Shown: piece after piece, positions 1 through 6,093 of the stretch | Layout of the letters: each line of letters starts with the position of its first letter | How positions within the stretch are numbered: the first letter of the stretch is position 1 | NCBI GenBank assembly: GCA_021413595.1 | Contig: JAIOQD010000096.1 | Span: forward strand, 1-8,239 | Direction: 5' to 3' | Length of the DNA stretch: 8,239 nt | Origin: Bacteroidota bacterium | GTDB taxonomy: Bacteria > Bacteroidota > Bacteroidia > 2-12-FULL-35-15 | The notes under the pieces: model-generated | What the model saw: the letters and a program-made list of their open reading frames with translations, nothing else | Databases searched by the model: none | What the model was told of the DNA's origin: nothing | Position numbers and translations under genes: made by a program

Positions 1-402
1 CTCATGATCGTTCATGTAATCATTATCTGCGTAATAAAGCCAGTATTCATATACATCATAATCCGCACATTTTGAAAAATGAAAATAAACAACGGGGCGC
101 TGGTCATTTGGTCCTCTTTTTATAAGACCTGTTCGGCCTGTTCCATAAATACTATCACCAATACCATATTTTACACTGTTTTCACAGGCATCTTCAGCGT
201 CAAGTATGCCATTCTCATTTCCGTCCTGAATGGTATTAAAGCTAAATGCAATAGGGAACATTTGTTCTTGTTTTGTTGAAAAGTAATCAATGTATCTATT
301 GTCAAATTGTAAAGTTGCTATGAATTTATACGGATCAATAGTTTGAGCGAAAGCGCTAACGTTGAAAAAGAAAAAAAGTAAGACCGAATTAAAAAATGGC
401 AT
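1..402 (-). CDS. Secreted protein of unknown function, N-terminal part (runs off window start)
   Basis: The minus strand is open from an ATG at 402-400 to the first base of the window: 134 codons without a stop, so the 3' end lies outside. Residues 1-20 form a classic signal peptide (MPFFNSVLLFFFFNVSAFAQ, cleavage probably after AFA or AQ), so the product is exported to the periplasm or beyond. Residues 60-71 (DGNENGILDAED) look like a calcium-binding loop of the EF-hand or thrombospondin type-3 kind (D60, N62, N64, D68). A Tyr/Trp/Asp-rich stretch follows at 115-134 (DYDVYEYWLYYADNDYMNDH). I do not recognise the family. This last stretch recalls surface proteins with a later H-D-W-E motif, but that part is not in the window. 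The gene is divergent from deoC, and a weak -7-like TATTTTTG lies at 439-432 on its strand. Confidence 0.75.
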   Translation of the reverse strand, partial: MPFFNSVLLFFFFNVSAFAQTIDPYKFIATLQFDNRYIDYFSTKQEQMFPIAFSFNTIQDGNENGILDAEDACENSVKYGIGDSIYGTGRTGLIKRGPNDQRPVVYFHFSKCADYDVYEYWLYYADNDYMNDHE

Positions 403-512
403 AAATTGTTTTTTTTAATAAACCTATAATTCAAAAATAGTCGAAATACTTTAGATGAGGTGTTCAATTAAGTAGTTCACAAAAAATATTTTTACTCAAA
501 AGAATTTTTGGA

Positions 513-520
513 TATCTTTG
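513..520 (+). promoter_or_regulatory. Bacteroidota-type -7 promoter element for deoC
   Basis: TATCTTTG is an exact match to the Bacteroidota primary sigma factor consensus TAnnTTTG. It ends 24 nt before the ATG at 545, giving a very short 5' leader. No convincing TTG is seen at the -33 position; the region is T/A-rich. The element also decides the deoC start: a possible upstream TTG start at 518 falls inside it and so would not be transcribed. Confidence 0.6.
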
Positions 521-544
521 CTCATATACCTGAAAAAATCAACA

Positions 545-1456
545 ATGAGTACAAAAAATAGTTTGCCGGATTTTAGAAACACACCAATAATAGATCAGGT
601 GGGAGTGGAAGAACGTGTTGCACGATTTACAACAAGGAGTATTAAAAAATCTTCTAAAATGCAAGGTCTTAAAATGATCTTGAATATGATCGACCTTACT
701 ACACTTGAAGGGAAAGATACAGAAGGCAAAGTAAAACAAATGTGTTTTAAAGCAGCGCATTTGCATGATATTATTCCGGGTTTACCAACTGTAGCAGCGG
801 TATGCGTTTACCCTACAATGGTTAAAACTGCAAAAGATGCATTAAAAGGGACCGGGGTGAAAGTAGCTTCCGTTTCTACAGCCTTTCCAAGTGGGCAATC
901 TACACGCGAAGTAAAAATTGCAGACACTAAGTTTGCAGTGGAGAATGGTGCTGATGAAATTGATATGGTGATATCACGTGGGGAGTTTTTAAAAGGAAAT
1001 TACGAATACGTTTTCGATGAGATTGTTGCTATTAAAGCCGCTTGTGGATCAGCCCGATTAAAAGTGATTTTTGAAACAGGTGAACTTTCTACATTGGATA
1101 ATGTGCGCAAAGCAAGTGATATAGCCATGTATGCCGGTGCCGATTTTATTAAAACATCAACAGGGAAAATTTCGCCCGCAGCTACCATGCCTGTTACATT
1201 GGTGATGTTAGAAGCCATCCGTGATTATTATTATAAAACCGGAAGAATGGTAGGAATGAAGCCTGCCGGGGGCATTTCCACATCAAAAGCTGCTATACAT
1301 TATTTGGTGATGGTAAAAGAAACATTAGGTGGAGCCTGGTTAAGCAATGAATGGTTCCGATTTGGGGCAAGTAGTTTGGCAAATGATGTATTGATGCAGA
1401 TCGCAAAAGAAACGTCAGGAGTGTATCAGAGTTTGGATTATTTTTCGAAAGATTAA
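545..1456 (+). CDS. deoC: Deoxyribose-phosphate aldolase (long, eukaryote-like type)
   Basis: This 303-aa class I aldolase cleaves 2-deoxy-D-ribose 5-phosphate into glyceraldehyde-3-phosphate and acetaldehyde, in cytoplasmic deoxynucleoside breakdown. The Schiff-base lysine is K203 in FIKTSTGK (201-208). The second active-site lysine is K239 in KPAGGI, and the acidic partner is D140 in EIDMV. AVCVYP (85-90) is the usual early strand. It is longer than the E. coli type (about 250 aa) and resembles the roughly 300-aa form in animals and many Bacteroidota, with an N-terminal extension before DLTTL (50-54) and matching segments such as TGELSTL and FRFGASSL. The ATG at 545 is chosen because the upstream TTG at 518 overlaps the promoter -7 box. 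It is the first gene of a plus-strand block with two ALDH-family genes, which suggests disposal of the acetaldehyde product. A REP repeat begins directly after its stop codon. Confidence 0.95.
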   Translation: MSTKNSLPDFRNTPIIDQVGVEERVARFTTRSIKKSSKMQGLKMILNMIDLTTLEGKDTEGKVKQMCFKAAHLHDIIPGLPTVAAVCVYPTMVKTAKDALKGTGVKVASVSTAFPSGQSTREVKIADTKFAVENGADEIDMVISRGEFLKGNYEYVFDEIVAIKAACGSARLKVIFETGELSTLDNVRKASDIAMYAGADFIKTSTGKISPAATMPVTLVMLEAIRDYYYKTGRMVGMKPAGGISTSKAAIHYLVMVKETLGGAWLSNEWFRFGASSLANDVLMQIAKETSGVYQSLDYFSKD

Positions 1457-1460
1457 TACC

Positions 1461-1487
1461 CCTGACAGGGTTTCAAACCCTGTTAGG
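1461..1487. repeat. REP-like palindrome, copy A
   Basis: Near-perfect inverted repeat: 13-nt arms at 1461-1473 (CCTGACAGGGTTT) and 1475-1487 (AAACCCTGTTAGG) around a single C, with one mismatched pair. It starts a few bases after the deoC stop codon. Its reverse complement is identical to copy B (1587-1612) over 26 nt, so A and B form an inverted pair. The transcript would fold into a strong hairpin that could protect the deoC mRNA 3' end or weaken read-through. No T-run follows, so it is not a typical intrinsic terminator. Confidence 0.85.
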
Positions 1488-1582
1488 CGTAATAATACAG
1501 TTGGTCTTAACAAAATATTTTGAAATTAGTTTAAAACGTGATTGATTGGTTAATTTTTTATCCCAATAAAAGTTTATACAAA

Positions 1583-1619
1583 TACCCCTAACAGGGTTTG
1601 AAACCCTGTCAGAGGGGTA
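1583..1619. repeat. REP-like palindrome, copy B, just upstream of the RAYT gene
   Basis: Imperfect 37-nt palindrome. The outer arms TACCCCT (1583-1589) and AGGGGTA (1613-1619) match perfectly. The inner arms around g1600 share the core ACAGGGTTT / AAACCCTGT, and two extra bases (AG) sit on the right side. It is the inverted counterpart of copy A, with a spacer of about 95 nt between them. This is the layout of a REPIN, two REP sequences in opposite orientation. Its right end GGGTAA is 13 nt before the RAYT start codon. Confidence 0.85.
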
Positions 1620-1633
1620 AGCGTGAAAAAAAA

Positions 1634-2160
1634 ATGGCAGCTAATCAGGATCCATTACAACCCGAAAAATTTTACCACATCTATAATCATGGAATTGGCA
1701 GCGATGCCATTTTTTTTAATGATGACAACTATATTTATTTTCTAAAAAAATTTACAGAATTTGTTTCACCTGTCGCAAACACTTATGCTTATTGTTTAAT
1801 GCCGAATCATTTTCATTTTCTTGTGCAAATTAAATCGGAAAAAGAAGTTTTTGAGTTTTTAAAATCGAACGAAAAATTACCTGATGAAAATATCACTTTA
1901 ACTGCGTTTAAAGCTCTTTCAGAAGGTATTACAGAGGTTGATTTTTTTAGCCTTCATATTAGTAAACAGTTTTCTAATTTTTTTAATGGTTATTCGCAAG
2001 CTTTAAATAAACAAAAAAGCAGGAGAGGGAGCTTATTTCTTCGTTCGTGTAATAGAAAAGAAATCTGTTTGAGGGTATTGATAATTTTAAATTTAGCCAT
2101 CAGCAGATAAATCAAAATTTATTAGAAAAAGTAGAATCGGAAATTATAGGAGCCTTATAA
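1634..2160 (+). pseudogene. REP-associated tyrosine transposase (RAYT, Y1/HUH family), internally deleted
   Basis: RAYTs are single-strand DNA transposases of the Y1_Tnp (IS200-like) superfamily thought to spread REP/REPIN repeats. From the ATG at 1634 the frame reads MAANQDPLQPEKFYHIYNHG, the typical N-terminus. YCLMPNHFHFLVQ (53-65) contains the metal-binding HUH motif H59-F60-H61. FSNFFNGYSQALNKQKSRRGSLF (113-135) is the next conserved block. After RKEI (141-144) the frame turns to unrelated residues and stops at 2110. Directly at that point another frame (2065-2160) encodes a plausible RAYT C-terminus, LFEGIDNFKFSHQQINQNLL and beyond, ending at 2160. The block normally between them, with the Y-I-H-x-N-P motif holding the catalytic tyrosine, is absent. 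I infer a deletion of roughly 60-70 codons that also shifts the frame. The product should be inactive. The TTG at 1598 is rejected as a start because it lies in REP copy B. Confidence 0.85.
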
Positions 2161-2164
2161 ATGT

Positions 2165-2180
2165 CGCCCTGTCAGGGTAA
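2165..2180. repeat. REP half-copy C after the RAYT pseudogene
   Basis: CGCCCTGTCAGGGTAA carries only the right half of the REP sequence (CCCTGTCAG followed by GGGTAA, as in copy B), starting 4 nt after the RAYT stop. The left arm is missing; a small palindrome CCCTGTCAGGG remains. With copies A and B on the other side, the RAYT is bracketed by its own repeat family. GGGTAA lies exactly 21 nt before the ALDH start codon at 2202. Confidence 0.65.
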
Positions 2181-2201
2181 AAGAAACAAAAAAAATAAAA
2201 A

Positions 2202-3674
2202 ATGAGCAAAAAACAAGAAAACAAAATTGGATTGGATTTCAAAACAGATTGGGCTTATGCTCCCGCTCCTGAAGATACCAAGCATATTACGCTGCAAAAA
2301 CAATATGATCTTTTTATTGATGGAAAATTTGTTAAGCCCAACAGTAAAAAATATTTCGATACCATTAATCCTGCTACAGAACAAAAGATTGCAGAAGTAG
2401 CTGAAGCTGATGAAAAAGATGTGGATAAAGCGGTGAAAGCTGCACGTAAGGCATTTGAAAAGTGGAGTAAAATTTCAGCAAAAGAACGTGGTAAATATAT
2501 TTATCGTATTGCACGATTAATGCAAGAGCGGGCACGTGAATTTGCTGTGATTGAAACAATGAATGGTGGCAAGTGTATTCGTGAAAGTCGCGATATAGAT
2601 GTGCCTTTGGCAGCGAATCATTTTTTTTACAATGCAGGATGGGCTGATAAATTAGAATATGCTTTCCCAAATAGAATCCCACAACCTTTGGGTGTTGCAG
2701 GACAAATCATTCCCTGGAATTTTCCATTGCTTATGGCTGCTTGGAAAATTGCTCCAGCCTTAGCTGCCGGTAACACTGTTGTATTAAAACCTGCGGAAAC
2801 AACTTCACTCACTGCATTAAAATTGGCGGAATTGATACGTGATAGTGGTTTACCTGATGGTGTTGTAAATATCATTACCGGTGCAGGTAAAACCGGTGCC
2901 GCCATGGTGAATCATCCCGATATCAATAAAATTGCTTTTACCGGCTCTACAGATGTTGGAAAAATGATTCAGAAATCAATTGCAGGAACTGATAAAAAAT
3001 TAACACTTGAATTAGGCGGGAAAGCAGCTAATATTATTTTTGAAGATGCCCCGATCGACCAAGCTGTGGAAGGAGTTATTAATGGAATTTTCTTTAATCA
3101 AGGACATGTTTGTTGTGCAGGTTCTCGTTTGTTTGTGCAGGAAAGTATTGCGGATATTGTTATCCGTAAATTAAAGGACAGAATGGAATCATTAATTGTT
3201 GGTGATCCAATGGATAAAAATACAGATATCGGAGCCATTAATTCAAAGGAGCAATTATTAAAAATTCAAGAGTATATTAAAATAGGGAAAAATGAAGGAG
3301 CTGATTTTTACCAGTCTTCATGCACTATTCCAAGCAAGGGGTATTTCTGCCGTCCTACTTTATTTTTAAATGCTTCACAATCGCACCGAATCGTACAAGA
3401 AGAAATTTTTGGACCTGTTTTAACGATCCAAACATTCCGCACCATCGAAGAAGTAATTGAAAAAGCGAATAATATCGCTTATGGTCTTTCAGCAGGCATC
3501 TGGACTGATAAAGGTTCTAAAATATTTAACATTTCAAGTAAAATGCGTGCAGGTGTAGTGTGGGCAAATACCTATAATAAATTTGATCCGGCTTCCCCTT
3601 TCGGTGGATATAAGGAAAGTGGTTTTGGCCGTGAAGGTGGCTTGCATGGCTTAATGCCGTATTTAAAATTTTAA
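2202..3674 (+). CDS. NAD(P)-dependent aldehyde dehydrogenase, ALDH16-like catalytic subunit
   Basis: This 490-aa complete ALDH oxidises an aldehyde to the carboxylate with NAD(P)+ in the cytoplasm. The whole catalytic set is present: oxyanion N173 in PWNF, K196 in KPAE, the FTGSTDVG coenzyme loop (246-253), general base E270 in LELGGK, nucleophile C304 in NQGHVCCAGSR, E401 in EEIFGPV, and the C-terminal PFGGYKESGFGREGG (466-480). The N-terminus carries an extra leader with YAPAPE (19-24). From memory this resembles the YGPAPE stretch at the start of ALDH16 enzymes; most 480-aa ALDHs lack it. The protein ends soon after the GREGG motif, where ALDH16 would continue into a second ALDH-like domain. 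Here that domain is the next gene. Position after deoC points to acetaldehyde as the physiological substrate, though specificity cannot be read from the sequence. The leader is A-rich with no Shine-Dalgarno site. Confidence 0.93.
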   Translation: MSKKQENKIGLDFKTDWAYAPAPEDTKHITLQKQYDLFIDGKFVKPNSKKYFDTINPATEQKIAEVAEADEKDVDKAVKAARKAFEKWSKISAKERGKYIYRIARLMQERAREFAVIETMNGGKCIRESRDIDVPLAANHFFYNAGWADKLEYAFPNRIPQPLGVAGQIIPWNFPLLMAAWKIAPALAAGNTVVLKPAETTSLTALKLAELIRDSGLPDGVVNIITGAGKTGAAMVNHPDINKIAFTGSTDVGKMIQKSIAGTDKKLTLELGGKAANIIFEDAPIDQAVEGVINGIFFNQGHVCCAGSRLFVQESIADIVIRKLKDRMESLIVGDPMDKNTDIGAINSKEQLLKIQEYIKIGKNEGADFYQSSCTIPSKGYFCRPTLFLNASQSHRIVQEEIFGPVLTIQTFRTIEEVIEKANNIAYGLSAGIWTDKGSKIFNISSKMRAGVVWANTYNKFDPASPFGGYKESGFGREGGLHGLMPYLKF

Positions 3675-3690
3675 TGAAAAATATACGTAA

Positions 3691-3724
3691 ACCCCTATCA
3701 AGGTTTAAAGCCCTATTAGGGTAA
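3691..3724. repeat. Degenerate REP-like palindrome, copy D, between the two ALDH genes
   Basis: ACCCCTATCAAGG, then TTTAAA, then GCCCTATTAGGGTAA keeps the plan of copies A and B (CCCCTAnCA-GGGTTT / AAA-CCCT-TTAGGGG) with several substitutions in both arms, so it looks like an older, decaying copy. It begins 17 nt after the upstream stop codon. It ends in GGGTAA exactly 21 nt before the next ATG, the same spacing as copy C. Confidence 0.7.
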
Positions 3725-3745
3725 ATAAATAAACTAAACAAAAAA

Positions 3746-4633
3746 ATGGCAACAAGATTGGAAATTCAAAAAACATATAAAATATATATAGGAGGTCAAT
3801 TCCCGAGAACAGAATCAGGGAGATTTTATCCTTTAAAAAATAAAAAGGGCGATATCATGGCTAATATTTGTCAATCATCCCGCAAAGATTTCCGCAATGC
3901 TGTAGTGGCTGCACGTGGTGCATTTGGTGGGTGGAGCGCACGTGCCGGATTTAACCGCAGTCAGATCTTATATCGTATTGCTGAAATGCTTGAAGGTCGT
4001 AAAGAGCAATTTATTTCAGAGCTTATACTGCAAGGATTAACGGACAAGGCAGCTAATGATGAGGTGTCACTTTCTGTGGATCGTTTAGTGTATTATGCCG
4101 GATGGTGTGATAAATATCAAGCCGTATTCAGTTCTGTGAATCCTGTAGCATCATCGCATTTTAATTTTTCGGTTCCTGAACCAACTGGTGTTGTTGCAAT
4201 TATAGCACCAGAAGAAAGCTCTTTGCTAGGATTGGTAACTGTTATTGCTCCAGTTATTGCAGGGGGGAATTCATGTATTGTTCTTGCATCTGAAAGCAAA
4301 CCTTTATGTGCCGTAACTTTTGCGGAAGTATTGAATTCTTCTGACTTACCGGGCGGTGTAGTTAACATTCTTACAGGGAGCAGCGAAGAATTGCATTCTC
4401 ATTTTTCTTCACACATGGATGTGAATGCATTGAGCTATTACCGCAAAAATAAAAATGAAATAAAAACGATCAAAGAAAACGCTTCATTGAATGTGAAACG
4501 AATTTTTATTTACGATAAACTTGTTCTCGCCTCTGATAAAGCTCAAAGTCCATATTTAATTTTTGATAATCAGGAGATAAAAACAACTTGGCATCCTATT
4601 GAAAACATTGGTTCTGCGAAAGCTGGATACTAA
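3746..4633 (+). CDS. Non-catalytic ALDH-like protein, equivalent to the C-terminal domain of ALDH16
   Basis: This 295-aa protein is clearly a paralogue of the upstream ALDH. KDFRNAVVAARGAFGGWS (47-64) matches KDVDKAVKAARKAFEKWS, YYAGWCDKY (116-124) matches YNAGWADKL, and LPGGVVNILTG (201-211) matches LPDGVVNIITG. The chemistry is lost: PWNF is replaced by APEES (154-158), the KPAE lysine by ASES (181-184), the FTGS loop is absent, and there is no LELGGK glutamate or catalytic cysteine. After about residue 232 it leaves the ALDH fold and ends with a short tail containing TTWHPIENIG. It has about the length and content I remember for the pseudo-ALDH C-terminal domain of ALDH16 proteins, so I read it as an intact structural partner rather than a truncated gene. 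A structural or regulatory role in a complex with the preceding enzyme is inferred. It is the last gene of the plus-strand block and converges on the lipoprotein gene with a 4-nt gap. Confidence 0.85.
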   Translation: MATRLEIQKTYKIYIGGQFPRTESGRFYPLKNKKGDIMANICQSSRKDFRNAVVAARGAFGGWSARAGFNRSQILYRIAEMLEGRKEQFISELILQGLTDKAANDEVSLSVDRLVYYAGWCDKYQAVFSSVNPVASSHFNFSVPEPTGVVAIIAPEESSLLGLVTVIAPVIAGGNSCIVLASESKPLCAVTFAEVLNSSDLPGGVVNILTGSSEELHSHFSSHMDVNALSYYRKNKNEIKTIKENASLNVKRIFIYDKLVLASDKAQSPYLIFDNQEIKTTWHPIENIGSAKAGY

Positions 4634-4643
4634 ATAATTATTT
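4632..4643. other. AT-only palindrome spanning two convergent stop codons
   Basis: AAATAATTATTT is a perfect 12-nt palindrome. It overlaps the TAA of the plus-strand pseudo-ALDH gene (4631-4633) and the TAA of the minus-strand lipoprotein gene (4640-4638). The genes converge with only 4 nt between them and no G+C-rich hairpin is visible, so any intrinsic terminator would have to lie inside the opposing gene. Confidence 0.45.
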
Positions 4644-6002
4644 GGTGATTGCTTTTTTTGCAAGCATTAAATTTGATTTATTTGTTATGGTTTGATAGCC
4701 AATTCTGAAAACAAGTGGTTTTATTTTGGCGGTATCCGCATAATTTTTTTTCAGTTCTTCCTGATAAAAATTTTTGAATAGATGAATTGGTTCTTTGTAA
4801 GCACCATAAAATGTTAGCTCAAACCATTTCTTTTGTTCAATTGCATTGGGATCCTTATTAGCAAAGTATTTTAAAGGAATACCTGAATCATCCTGAAGAA
4901 CAATGCTACTGTGATTTAAAATTGATTTCCGGATCATTGAAAAATCTTTTTGATGCATCAGATAAGAAGCCGATTTAATAAAAGTAATTAATCCTCCAAA
5001 ATTATTTAAGAAATTTTCAAAATGCGGTTTTTTTATCAATGAATTATCTGATAGATCAATTGAAAAATAATAAAGTGTCTTCTGTACATTTTCATTTTCA
5101 CCATCATTTAGGAGATTAGCTGAATCTACAGCCTGTTTGCTGTCTTTTTCGAATGTGATTTTAACACCATTCATTTGGCCGAACTGATGATTTGCAATTT
5201 TTCCGAAACTGCTTTCAACAACTTTTCCGCTATCGTTTATTTGCACCGGTTCCATAGTGATAATTTTATTTCCGGTACGGGCTAAAAAGATCATCAATAT
5301 TGGTAAAGTCCCTTTTAGTTCCTGGATTCGAAAATCTACTTTCATATACTTGGTTTTGAAGAAAGAAGCAGTGAGTATATCATCCTGTGCTGTGCGAAGA
5401 GCAAGAAAATAATTTTCCCAGAAGTCGTCAGGGATTTTTCTAATATCCGGAACCTTTCCTACGGGCTCCAAGCCAATCATTACGTATTGATCGGCAGAGG
5501 GAAAAAGCGTAGTTGCATACAAAAAATCGGCTCCGCTGAAAGGATAAAATATGGTTGGTGATTGCGACTCAGTGTTTGAATTGTTTCGTTGAGAAACAAT
5601 AGCTGAATTATTAAATACCAATTCCTGCTCAGACCATGATTTTATTTTTTGCAACTGACCGTTTTCTATATGTTTCCAGGTATTATTATACCATGCAGTA
5701 TATTGTTTCCAATCCTGATTTTTTTCGAACTTTGAAAAATCGCTTCCTTCTTTACTTTTTAAGCCTGCTATGAAGCGTGCATTGTCATTGTAAATTCTTA
5801 CAAATTCTTTTTTTAAGAGTGTTTTTTTGAGGGACGTTTTTTTTGATAAAAAAGTTTTTAATGTGTCTTTTTTTATTTCCTTATCCGCTTCTTGTTTTTG
5901 AGCTTGTTGGTCACAACCCATCAATAGGGCAGATAGAAAGACCATTCGGAGGCAGTAGATGAACTTGTTTTTAAAACTATCAATTAATAGATGAGTAATC
6001 AT
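4638..6002 (-). CDS. Uncharacterised lipoprotein, conserved-looking
   Basis: This 454-aa protein has a lipoprotein signal: a charged N-region, the hydrophobic run MVFLSALLMG and a lipobox LLMGC with lipidated C30. It is therefore membrane-anchored, and outer versus inner membrane cannot be decided from the sequence. Residues 31-65 are a Lys/Glu/Gln-rich linker. The body contains distinctive blocks: FYPFSGADFLYATTLFP (152-168), YVMIGLEPVG (173-182), LYYFSIDLSDNSL (310-322), and a C-terminal ELTFYGAYKEPIHLFKNFYQ (395-414). No enzyme motif, metal site or repeat is apparent, and I do not recognise a named domain. The ATG at 6002 gives a 20-residue N-region; the internal ATG at codon 20 would leave a very short, uncharged signal, so the longer start is preferred. 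It lies 91 bp downstream of nadD on the same strand and may share its transcript. Function unknown. Confidence 0.85.
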   Translation of the reverse strand: MITHLLIDSFKNKFIYCLRMVFLSALLMGCDQQAQKQEADKEIKKDTLKTFLSKKTSLKKTLLKKEFVRIYNDNARFIAGLKSKEGSDFSKFEKNQDWKQYTAWYNNTWKHIENGQLQKIKSWSEQELVFNNSAIVSQRNNSNTESQSPTIFYPFSGADFLYATTLFPSADQYVMIGLEPVGKVPDIRKIPDDFWENYFLALRTAQDDILTASFFKTKYMKVDFRIQELKGTLPILMIFLARTGNKIITMEPVQINDSGKVVESSFGKIANHQFGQMNGVKITFEKDSKQAVDSANLLNDGENENVQKTLYYFSIDLSDNSLIKKPHFENFLNNFGGLITFIKSASYLMHQKDFSMIRKSILNHSSIVLQDDSGIPLKYFANKDPNAIEQKKWFELTFYGAYKEPIHLFKNFYQEELKKNYADTAKIKPLVFRIGYQTITNKSNLMLAKKAITK

Positions 6003-6093
6003 TAATGATGAACTGTGGTTTGATTTGAATTTATTATTTGCAAACGGATAGTAGAACTCTATTATTTTTTTTCAAAAGGAATTTCAAAAAAGC

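Noticed and set aside
79..279. Plus-strand open frame of 66 codons near the left edge
   Set aside because: It lies opposite a longer minus-strand frame with a good signal peptide and sensible composition. The plus-strand translation is Ile/Cys/Thr-rich with no recognisable features.
518..544. Upstream TTG start adding nine residues to deoC
   Set aside because: The TTG is part of the TATCTTTG promoter element. The ATG at 545 has a normal A-rich leader and gives the usual N-terminus.
1598..1633. TTG start adding twelve residues to the RAYT
   Set aside because: It falls inside REP palindrome B and the added residues are just translated repeat. The ATG at 1634 fits the family N-terminus.
1461..3724. 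CRISPR array, because a palindromic motif recurs
   Set aside because: Only two full copies, one half copy and one degenerate copy, in both orientations, with irregular spacing and genes between them. No cas gene is present. The REP family explains it better.
4117..4368. Minus-strand open frame of 83 codons within the pseudo-ALDH gene
   Set aside because: It is the antisense shadow of a conserved coding region and has no features of its own.
3746..4633. Second ALDH gene as a truncated pseudogene
   Set aside because: The frame is open throughout, the tail beyond the ALDH part is not random, and the length agrees with the ALDH16 C-terminal domain. Loss of active-site residues throughout the retained region argues for an old, adapted non-enzyme.
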